The notes below the pieces were generated by a model, which worked only from the letters and a program-made list of their open reading frames with translations, had not been told where the DNA came from and did no database searches. The translations under genes were made by a program, and so were the position numbers. This document shows, piece after piece, positions 1 through 5,320 of a stretch of DNA of 6,439 nt. The stretch covers positions 1-6,439 of the forward strand of contig JAGLWX010000283.1 in the NCBI GenBank assembly GCA_023133185.1, given 5' to 3'. The stretch's first letter is position 1. Every line of letters starts with the position of its first letter. This DNA is from Fidelibacterota bacterium (lineage in GTDB: Bacteria > Fidelibacterota > UBA2242).

Positions 1-1153
1 CTTTTTGAATCGTCGGGAAATAATTGGGCTTGCCGGCAAAGGATTTATAAGAAAAAAATACGAGGTGATCATAGCCATTGGTAAAAGAAACAAGAATTTT
101 AGTTAGCGCATCATATCGTCCCTGGTTATATGCACCAATTCCCATCCAGACTTTATCTTTAGCGATTAATGGATCAATTTTAGATATGATCTTCTCAAAT
201 AACTCAGCATTTTTTGTGTAATTCATAGGTACGGCAAAATCCAGGTAGCCGTTCTTCAACCATTTTTCCCAGTCCTGATAAAAGAAATGCTTTGCATCAA
301 ATGGATCGGGTTTTACAGCAGCGCTTAGCAATATCGGTTTACGGGTATCGATGATTACCTCACGAATATCCACCACAAGTTCTGTGATGGCATCTCGTCT
401 GAATTCATCCCATTTTTCCATTAACCGTTCAATGGTTTTAGCTTCCATTCCGGAAAAATAGGATTTATTTGAGATTGACAGCAGAATTGGATCTACACTG
501 TAGATATCTTTGAAACGTTTTCTGCCAATATCATTAAAATCATAGCAATTTTTTGAATACCGAATGTAATCCAGGTGAACGCCATCCACATTATATGATC
601 CAACTAATTCTTTTACAACTGCTATAAGGTGTTTGTTCACATCCGGGACCAAGGGCGACAGATAGACACCCTCCGTATTAATTTTACGGAAATTTTTAGT
701 CTTACGTGAAATGTCTTTTACGCCGTCGGCATCGACAGAACACCATTCTGGATGTTGATAGAATAAGTGTTGCTTATATGGCGGTTTCTCATCGGAAGAC
801 CATAGCAGATACATATTCAACCAGGCATGGATCTTCAGATTTTTCGGATGTGCTTGTCCCAGTATATATTTGAGAGGATCAAAATTATTCCCGGGAAGAC
901 TCTGGGAACGGTGAACCAGCGACGATTGATAAAATGCGTCACCGCGTCCCCGGACCTGGACAAATAGGTCTGTAAACCCGTTCCGTCCGGCAAAGTCAAT
1001 AACTTTATCAATAGAATTTTTATTTGTCATTTGGTCGCGGATAACCCACATTGCCATCCGCGATGGTTTCTGGGCTCCGGGGGTAATCTTAAATAATAAA
1101 AAAAGGGCAGCTATGATTACTGCCCTGTAAATGATAATTCGATTACCGATCAA
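1..1153 (-). CDS. Secreted family 10 glycosylhydrolase-like protein (GHL10/DUF187 type), C-terminus cut off by window edge
   Basis: The frame is open from 1198 to the left edge; translation from TTG at 1153 gives 384 residues with no stop. Residues 1-27 look like a signal peptide: positive N-region (MIGNRIIIYR), hydrophobic core (AVIIAALFLLF) and a likely cleavage after TPGA, so the product should be exported. From about residue 33 it matches the GHL10/DUF187 TIM-barrel family: LFVQVRGRGDAFY (63-75), KIHAWLNMYLLW (107-118), HPEWCSVDADG (134-144), the hallmark DGVHLDYIRY (190-199), QDW..WL..GYLDFAVPMNY (293-312) and a late barrel strand at 363-369. Asp and Glu residues around 190-199 are the expected active-site region; substrate is unknown, and cell-wall or exported polysaccharide is only a guess from the family. 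Start choice: ATGs at 1057 and 1051 would keep the barrel but lose the signal peptide and have no good ribosome site. Upstream of TTG only a weak GGA is seen. Family assignment is firm; start is not. Confidence 0.88.
   Translation of the reverse strand, partial: MIGNRIIIYRAVIIAALFLLFKITPGAQKPSRMAMWVIRDQMTNKNSIDKVIDFAGRNGFTDLFVQVRGRGDAFYQSSLVHRSQSLPGNNFDPLKYILGQAHPKNLKIHAWLNMYLLWSSDEKPPYKQHLFYQHPEWCSVDADGVKDISRKTKNFRKINTEGVYLSPLVPDVNKHLIAVVKELVGSYNVDGVHLDYIRYSKNCYDFNDIGRKRFKDIYSVDPILLSISNKSYFSGMEAKTIERLMEKWDEFRRDAITELVVDIREVIIDTRKPILLSAAVKPDPFDAKHFFYQDWEKWLKNGYLDFAVPMNYTKNAELFEKIISKIDPLIAKDKVWMGIGAYNQGRYDALTKILVSFTNGYDHLVFFSYKSFAGKPNYFPTIQK
1092..1126 (-). terminator. Intrinsic terminator candidate after rplQ, overlapping the next gene's signal-peptide codons
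   Basis: On the minus strand a 7-bp stem, AGGGCAG (1126-1120) paired with CTGCCCT (1110-1104), encloses a 9-base loop. Six further T residues (1103-1098) and then ATTATTT follow. This is the classic rho-independent layout and sits about 42 bases after the rplQ stop, where the ribosomal operon would be expected to end. On the plus strand the hairpin is not followed by a T run, so it should act only on leftward transcription. It lies inside the N-terminal codons of the glycosidase-like frame if that gene starts at the TTG at 1153. Folding was judged by eye. Confidence 0.7.
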
Positions 1154-1167
1154 TGATATATCCAGCG

Positions 1168-1728
1168 CTATTCTGCCGGTTTTTCTGCTTGCTTTTCGTC
1201 AGAATCCGGCACCGGTTCTTCTTTTACTGCTTCTTCGGTTTTTGCTTTTTTCTTAGGTGCTTTGGTTTTCTTTAATTCCGGTTGTTTTTGGTCTTCTTTA
1301 ACAGGTTTTTCTTTTTTATCAGCTGTAGATTTCTTTGCAGGTTTCGAAGCCTTCTTACTATCACCGGGAAGTATATAATCGACAAACTCGATCAAGGAGA
1401 CTGCGGCACAGTCATTATCACGAAAACCTAATTTCACGATTCTCGTATAGCCACCTTGACGATCGGCATATTGTGGTGCGATATGATCAAAAAGACTCTT
1501 TACGACGGAGCGATCATGTAATACTCTAAATGCGAGCCTTCTGTGATGAACAGTTCCTTTTTTCCCATAGGTGATCAATCGCTCTATAACTCGACGTAAT
1601 TCTTTGGCTTTCGCATCGGTGGTTTTGATTTTACCATGCTGGATGAGTGCCGTTGCCAGATTCATCATCAATGCTTTTCGATGACTTGCGGTTCTACCTA
1701 ATTTTGCTACACGTTTCTGATGACGCAT
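1168..1728 (-). CDS. rplQ: Large ribosomal subunit protein bL17 with long charged C-terminal tail
   Basis: bL17 binds 23S rRNA near the exit-tunnel side of the 50S subunit. The conserved core is residues 1-119: it opens MRHQKRVAKLGRTASHRKAL, the family's signature N-terminus, continues with TTDAKAKELRRVIERLITYGKKG (36-58), and closes with R.NDCAAVSLIEFVDY. Residues 120-186 are a low-complexity tail rich in Lys, Glu, Pro and Ala, basic in its first two thirds and acidic at the end, predicted disordered. Minimal bL17 proteins are about 115-130 residues, so the tail accounts for the extra length; similar tails are known in Bacteroidota-type L17. The ATG at 1728 is preceded by AAAGGAG (1744-1738) at a 9-base spacing. 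The gene is 22 bases after rpoA, ends in TAG, and is the last ribosomal gene before the terminator candidate. Confidence 0.97.
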   Translation of the reverse strand: MRHQKRVAKLGRTASHRKALMMNLATALIQHGKIKTTDAKAKELRRVIERLITYGKKGTVHHRRLAFRVLHDRSVVKSLFDHIAPQYADRQGGYTRIVKLGFRDNDCAAVSLIEFVDYILPGDSKKASKPAKKSTADKKEKPVKEDQKQPELKKTKAPKKKAKTEEAVKEEPVPDSDEKQAEKPAE

Positions 1729-1750
1729 TACTGAATACTCCTTTGCCTAA

Positions 1751-2728
1751 TTACTCTTCCCTGTCCGAAATATATTTGTCCACATCCATGCCGAACTCCA
1801 GGTTCATCTCCTTGAGTTTTGCCATAAGTTCGTTCAACGATTTCCGACCAAAATTCTTAAACTTGAGCATTTCTGATTCCTCTTTTGAAACCAGATCGGC
1901 AATTGATTTGATATTATTGGCTTTCAGACAATTATATGATCGAACCGAAAGTTCCATCTCATCCACACTCTTTTTGAGCAGATTTCTGATCTTTATCATA
2001 TCTTCATCAGGCGCTTCTCTGGGAAGTTCAAGGGGCGTCGCTTCGACACTGGTGAATAACGAGAAATACTCTATGAGTAATTTAGCAGAATAATCGACTG
2101 CTTCTTCCGCAGTAATACTACCGTCAGTATGAACATCCAAAATAAGTTTTTCAAGCGTCTCACGAGATGTGCCCGGTAGTCTTTCCGCTTTATAGGATAC
2201 ATCCGTTATCGGTGAAAAAACCGAATCGATAAAAATTGTCCCAATCGGAAAATCCGACGTTTTATTCTTTTCTGCAGGAACCCAGCCCGTTCCACGGGAT
2301 ATTTTCAATTCCATGCTGAATTCGGCTTTTTCGTTCATTTCGCAGATATGTAAATCGGGGTTCAAGATTTCAAACTGAGATGATTCTTTACCGATATCAC
2401 CGGCAACAAATTTGCCTTCCCCTTTAAATTTCAGGGTGACTTTATCCGGTTTCGGATCAATAAGTTTGAAACGAATCTGTTTGAGATTTAAAATAATATC
2501 TGCAACATCTTCGATCACACCCGGAATTGTAGCGAATTCGTGCAATACACCATCCACTTTGATAGCTGAAATAGCCGCTCCGGGGACAGACGTAATCAAA
2601 ACCCGTCTCAGTGCATTCCCAATGGTAGTCCCAAAGCCTCTTTCCAAAGGCTGGACGATAAATTGACCATAAGTATCTGTTGTAACTTCCTTAACGACTC
2701 TTGTTAAAATTTGATCCTGTGCGGTCAT
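1751..2728 (-). CDS. rpoA: DNA-directed RNA polymerase subunit alpha
   Basis: The alpha dimer nucleates RNA polymerase assembly, and its C-terminal domain contacts UP elements and activators. At 325 residues it is full length (family about 310-350). The N-terminal assembly domain spans about 1-230 and includes ERGFGTTIGNALRRVLITSVPG (29-50), the dimer-interface motif. A linker near 232-248 leads to the C-terminal helix-hairpin-helix domain at about 250-315, with VRSYNCLKA and FGRKSLNEL. Residues equivalent to the E. coli DNA-binding determinants are all present: R263, N266, C267, G294, K296, S297 and E300. Ending in FGMDVDKY is common in FCB-group bacteria. ATG at 2728 follows AGAGGA (2738-2733). 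The gap to rpsD is 14 bases, so co-transcription with the ribosomal genes is very likely. No truncation or frameshift is visible. Confidence 0.98.
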   Translation of the reverse strand: MTAQDQILTRVVKEVTTDTYGQFIVQPLERGFGTTIGNALRRVLITSVPGAAISAIKVDGVLHEFATIPGVIEDVADIILNLKQIRFKLIDPKPDKVTLKFKGEGKFVAGDIGKESSQFEILNPDLHICEMNEKAEFSMELKISRGTGWVPAEKNKTSDFPIGTIFIDSVFSPITDVSYKAERLPGTSRETLEKLILDVHTDGSITAEEAVDYSAKLLIEYFSLFTSVEATPLELPREAPDEDMIKIRNLLKKSVDEMELSVRSYNCLKANNIKSIADLVSKEESEMLKFKNFGRKSLNELMAKLKEMNLEFGMDVDKYISDREE

Positions 2729-2742
2729 TTTTTCCTCTTTAT

Positions 2743-3372
2743 TTATTTAGAAAAGAGCTCCACGACTAATTGCTCATTGACATCCACGCCCATTTGGTCT
2801 CTTTCCGGAACCTGAATAAAGATACCTTGCATTTTGGCTTTATCCAGGATCAACCAGGGCAGGTCATGATCGCCGTGGATTCGTTTCATTGATTCATGTA
2901 TAAAAGTAAGTTTTTTACTGGCGTCACGTACTTGAATGACATCTCCGGATTTACACTGATAAGAGGGGATGTCCACAATTCTACCGTTTACCTGGAAATG
3001 ACGATGAAGAACCATTTGACGCGCCATATTTCTGGACGATGCAAAACCAATCCGGTAAACAACATTATCCAAACGGCTTTCAAGAATTTTCATCAAGTTT
3101 GAGCCGGTGACGCCTTTTTCACGGGCAGCTTTTGCAAAATAACGTCTGAATTGATTTTCCAAAACACCATATATACGTTTAATTTTTTGTTTTTCCCGTA
3201 ACTGTAAACCATAGTTCGACAAACGGCGACGACTTGTCTGACCGTGCTGTCCAGGTGCATAACTCTTAGTCTCAAAGGAACATTTAGTTGTATTACAACG
3301 TTCGCCTTTGAGAAATAATTTAGCCCCTTCTCGACGACATAATTTACAAACAGGTCCTGTATATCTTGCCAT
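2743..3372 (-). CDS. rpsD: Small ribosomal subunit protein uS4, four-cysteine zinc-binding form
   Basis: uS4 binds the 5' domain of 16S rRNA early in 30S assembly, and in E. coli also represses the alpha operon. At 209 residues it is typical. The N-terminus carries C9, C12, C26 and C31 (VCKLCRREG...GERC....C), the same spacing as Thermus S4, so this is the zinc-binding (C+) version rather than the cysteine-free one of E. coli or Bacillus. YAPGQHG (38-44) and YGLQLREKQKIKRIYGV (54-70) follow, then the S4 RNA-binding domain at about 99-160 with ESRLDNVVYRIGFA, RQMVLHRHFQVNGR and IPSYQCKSGD. The C-terminus NEQLVVELFSK is canonical. ATG at 3372 has AGGAG (3386-3382) at 9 bases. It lies 20 bases after rpsK. 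No leader structure of the E. coli S4-repressor type was recognised in the short gaps. Confidence 0.98.
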   Translation of the reverse strand: MARYTGPVCKLCRREGAKLFLKGERCNTTKCSFETKSYAPGQHGQTSRRRLSNYGLQLREKQKIKRIYGVLENQFRRYFAKAAREKGVTGSNLMKILESRLDNVVYRIGFASSRNMARQMVLHRHFQVNGRIVDIPSYQCKSGDVIQVRDASKKLTFIHESMKRIHGDHDLPWLILDKAKMQGIFIQVPERDQMGVDVNEQLVVELFSK

Positions 3373-3392
3373 TAATTTGTACTCCTACCTTG

Positions 3393-3785
3393 TTATACTC
3401 TTCTCCGCTTGGGAGGTCTGCAACCGTTATGTGGAATGGGTGTCACATCTTTTATAGCGCTGATCTGTAATCCGGCGAGACTCAATGCGCGAATCGCAGC
3501 TTCTCTACCGGAACCCGGACCCTTAACCCTGACTTCCACCCGGCTAAGTCCCAAATCCAGCGCTTCTTTTGCGGCTCGGTTAGCAGCCTGTTGAGCGGCA
3601 AAGGGAGTATTTTTTCGCGACCCCTTAAAACCGGCTGTGCCTGCCGACGCCCAGGAAACTACATTCCCATAAATATCGGTCAGGGATATTATCGTATTGT
3701 TAAAAGTTGCTTTTATGGTAGCGATACCTTCAGCATCGACCTTGATTTTTTTCTTTTTCTTAGCTACAGATCTTTTGGGTGGCAA
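3393..3785 (-). CDS. rpsK: Small ribosomal subunit protein uS11 (TTG start)
   Basis: uS11 sits on the 30S platform, binding 16S rRNA near the E site and, with S7, the path of outgoing mRNA. The 130-residue product is the usual length. A lysine-rich N-terminal arm (residues 1-14, including KKKKK) precedes the globular domain with ATFNNTIISLTDIYGNV (26-42), GFKGSRKNTPFAAQQAA (52-68), GLSRVEVRVKGPGSGREAAIRAL (79-101) and the near-invariant end DVTPIPHNGCRPPKRRRV (113-130). The start is TTG at 3785, chosen because a full-strength AGGAGGT (3799-3793) lies 7 bases upstream and no ATG is available near the conserved N-terminus. The gap to rpsM is 17 bases and to rpsD 20 bases. Confidence 0.98.
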   Translation of the reverse strand: MPPKRSVAKKKKKIKVDAEGIATIKATFNNTIISLTDIYGNVVSWASAGTAGFKGSRKNTPFAAQQAANRAAKEALDLGLSRVEVRVKGPGSGREAAIRALSLAGLQISAIKDVTPIPHNGCRPPKRRRV

Positions 3786-3792
3786 TATTAAT

Positions 3793-3799
3793 ACCTCCT
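3793..3799 (-). promoter_or_regulatory. Ribosome binding site deciding the TTG start of rpsK
   Basis: On the minus strand AGGAGGT is followed by seven bases and then TTG. It is a near-perfect match to the 16S rRNA tail and fixes the non-ATG start of rpsK. It falls in the 17-base gap after the rpsM stop codon. Confidence 0.85.
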
Positions 3800-3802
3800 A
3801 TA

Positions 3803-4189
3803 TTAACCTTTTTTTCCGACTTTAGCCTTTTTTCTACTCACTATCCGTCTCGGACCTTTCCGTGTCCGCGCATTAGTTTTCGTTCGTTGACCTCTCGCCG
3901 GCAATCCACGGCGATGTCTCAGTCCTCTGTAACAACCAATGTCCATCAGGCGTTTAATGTCCATTTGAAATTCGGTACGTAATGTACCTTCAACTTTCAG
4001 TTCATTGCTAATGATAGTCCGAATTTCATGTACCTGTCCTTCTGTAAGATTTTTTACCCGGATTTCCGGATCGACTTTTGCCTTTTCAAGGACTTGTAGC
4101 GCTATTGTTCGACCTATTCCATAGATATAGGTCAGCGCAATTTTTACTTTTTTATCATTTGGTAAATCTACACCCGCAATTCGAGCCAA
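3803..4189 (-). CDS. rpsM: Small ribosomal subunit protein uS13 (TTG start)
   Basis: uS13 is in the 30S head; it contacts 50S through intersubunit bridges and its C-terminal tail reaches the P-site tRNA. The 128 residues show MARIAGVDLPNDKKV at the N-terminus, the helix-two-turns-helix region with YIYGIGRTIA (21-30), then CYRGLRHRRGLPARGQRTKTNARTRKGPRR (86-115), the most conserved stretch of the family, and a basic tail ending KVGKKG. The codon at 4189 is TTG rather than ATG. It is accepted because AGGAGG lies 5 bases upstream and the conserved MARIAG begins exactly there. rpmJ ends 20 bases upstream. In E. coli the alpha operon promoter precedes rpsM; here the gap is too short to show a separate promoter, so the spc and alpha segments appear fused. 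Confidence 0.98.
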   Translation of the reverse strand: MARIAGVDLPNDKKVKIALTYIYGIGRTIALQVLEKAKVDPEIRVKNLTEGQVHEIRTIISNELKVEGTLRTEFQMDIKRLMDIGCYRGLRHRRGLPARGQRTKTNARTRKGPRRIVSRKKAKVGKKG

Positions 4190-4194
4190 AATAT

Positions 4195-4200
4195 CCTCCT
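4195..4200 (-). promoter_or_regulatory. Ribosome binding site deciding the TTG start of rpsM
   Basis: The minus strand reads AGGAGG, five bases, then TTG. The strong Shine-Dalgarno core may compensate for the weaker start codon. It lies in the 20 bases between rpmJ and rpsM. Confidence 0.85.
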
Positions 4201-4209
4201 GCTACGCTA

Positions 4210-4323
4210 TTATCCCTGTCGCTGTTTATGCTTCGGATTTGAACAGATTACTCTAACAACACCCTTACGACGTACAATTTTACATTTGTCACACATCTTC
4301 TTTACTGATGCTCTAACTTTCAT
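4210..4323 (-). CDS. rpmJ: Large ribosomal subunit protein bL36, zinc-ribbon form
   Basis: This 37-residue gene starts with ATG at 4323 and ends in TAA at 4210. The translation begins MKVRASVKKMCDKCKIVRRK and ends CSNPKHKQRQG. C11, C14, C27 and H32 form the family's zinc ribbon (CxxC, 12 residues, CxxxxH), so this is the zinc-binding paralogue type. bL36 is a small late-binding protein of the 50S subunit. Its place between infA and rpsM is the standard one in many bacteria. The gap from infA is 12 bases and contains GGAAAAG as a modest ribosome site. Length and motif leave little doubt. Confidence 0.97.
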   Translation of the reverse strand: MKVRASVKKMCDKCKIVRRKGVVRVICSNPKHKQRQG

Positions 4324-4335
4324 GACTTTTCCATT

Positions 4336-4554
4336 CTATTTATAACGATACGTAATTCTTCCTCTGCTAAGATCATAGGGCGATAATTCCAGAGAAACTT
4401 TATCCCCCGGTAAAATCTTAATAAAATGCATTCTCATTTTTCCCGATACATGTGCCAGAACTTCATGACCGTTTTCCAGTACAACCCGAAAAGAGGCATT
4501 GGGTAAATTTTCTTTGATAATACCATCAACTTTAATCAATTTTTCCTTAGCCAT
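4336..4554 (-). CDS. infA: Translation initiation factor IF-1
   Basis: IF-1 occupies the 30S A site during initiation and assists IF-2 and IF-3. The 72-residue protein is exactly the usual length and is a single S1/OB-fold domain: MAKEKLIKVDG, LPNASFRVVLENGHEVLAHVSGKMR (17-41), ILPGDKVSLELSPYDLSRGRITYRYK (47-72). All the conserved blocks of bacterial IF-1 are present. ATG at 4554 is only 4 bases after the map stop codon, and its ribosome site overlaps the end of map, suggesting translational coupling. Unlike most genes of the cluster it ends in TAG. rpmJ follows 12 bases downstream. Confidence 0.98.
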   Translation of the reverse strand: MAKEKLIKVDGIIKENLPNASFRVVLENGHEVLAHVSGKMRMHFIKILPGDKVSLELSPYDLSRGRITYRYK

Positions 4555-4558
4555 GAAT

Positions 4559-5314
4559 TTACCTTACTATATTGGTTGATAAAATTATTGGGCCATTACG
4601 AGTAATGGTTATCGTATGTTCAAAATGGGCTGATGGTTTCCTGTCTGCTGTAACGATTGTCCAACCATCTTTCAGGGATTCCACTTCGAACAAACCCTCG
4701 TTAACCATCGGTTCAATAGCCAGACACATGCCCGGTTTTAATTCCGGTCCCCTGCCAGGCTCACCAAAATTCGGTACTTCCGGCGCCTCGTGTAAATTGG
4801 TTCCGATACCGTGTCCCACAAGAGTTCTGACAACTGAAAAACCATGAGATTCAACATACACCTGGATTGCATTACCGATATCAGAAAGGTGATTCCCGGA
4901 TTTGGCTTTCTCAATACCTAAATATAGTGATTCCTCGGTAACCTTCATCAGCTTCTGCTTATGGTCATCAACTTCACCAACTGCAAAGGTGTAGGCTGCA
5001 TCACCGTAGTATCCATTTTTCAAAACACCAACATCAATGCCGATAATTTCGCCTTCTTTCAGTCGCCGGCTGGATGGGATGCCATGGACTACCTGTTCAT
5101 CAATACTGGTACAGATACTCGCCGGAAATCCGTTATAACCTTTAAAAGCCGGTTTAGCCTCCTGGCTGCGAATATAATCTTCAGCCAGTATATCCAGCGC
5201 TTTTGTCGTAACCCCCGGTTTGATCTCCTTCGCTAACAGTCGAAGCGTCTCGAACACAATCCGATTGCTTTCGCTTATTTTATCAACTTCTTCCTGTGAG
5301 CGTATATAGATCAT
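4559..5314 (-). CDS. map: Type I methionine aminopeptidase
   Basis: The enzyme removes the initiator methionine from nascent proteins when the second residue is small. The 251-residue protein is a short (type Ia, no N-terminal extension) pita-bread-fold metallopeptidase. The five metal ligands are visible: D94 (GIDVGV), D105 (YYGDAAYTF), H168 (LVGHGIGTNLHEAP), E201 (AIEPMVNEG) and E232 (FEHTITI). H77 (DEQVVHGIP) and H175 match the substrate-interacting histidines. ATG at 5314 begins MIYIRSQEEVDKI, matching family N-termini; only a weak GG-containing ribosome site lies within the end of secY, so it may depend on translational coupling across the 6-base gap. It directly follows secY, with no adk between them as in E. 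coli relatives and Bacillus. Confidence 0.98.
   Translation of the reverse strand: MIYIRSQEEVDKISESNRIVFETLRLLAKEIKPGVTTKALDILAEDYIRSQEAKPAFKGYNGFPASICTSIDEQVVHGIPSSRRLKEGEIIGIDVGVLKNGYYGDAAYTFAVGEVDDHKQKLMKVTEESLYLGIEKAKSGNHLSDIGNAIQVYVESHGFSVVRTLVGHGIGTNLHEAPEVPNFGEPGRGPELKPGMCLAIEPMVNEGLFEVESLKDGWTIVTADRKPSAHFEHTITITRNGPIILSTNIVR
4562..4565 (-). promoter_or_regulatory. infA ribosome binding site embedded in the end of map
   Basis: AAGG, seven bases upstream of the infA ATG, is made of the final sense codons of map; the map TAA follows immediately. Ribosomes finishing map would uncover or re-use this site, which supports coupled translation. Read by eye, no structure computed. Confidence 0.6.
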
Positions 5315-5320
5315 TATTGT

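Noticed and set aside
1051..1057. ATG codons at 1057 and 1051 as the start of the GHL10-like gene
   Set aside because: They would make a protein with no signal peptide, lack a ribosome site at a normal distance, and ignore an in-frame upstream stretch with clear signal-peptide character. They remain a fallback.
1647..2093. Plus-strand open frame of 148 codons opposite rpoA and rplQ
   Set aside because: It is antisense to two certain genes, its Ser/Leu-rich translation resembles no family, and it crosses the rpoA-rplQ junction.
3093..3275. Minus-strand 60-codon frame inside rpsD
   Set aside because: It is an out-of-frame reading of the conserved S4 coding sequence with no recognisable product.
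4190..4209. Possible separate alpha-operon promoter or S4-binding leader before rpsM
   Set aside because: The gap is only 20 bases and is mostly taken by the Shine-Dalgarno sequence; I see no promoter boxes or room for a pseudoknot.
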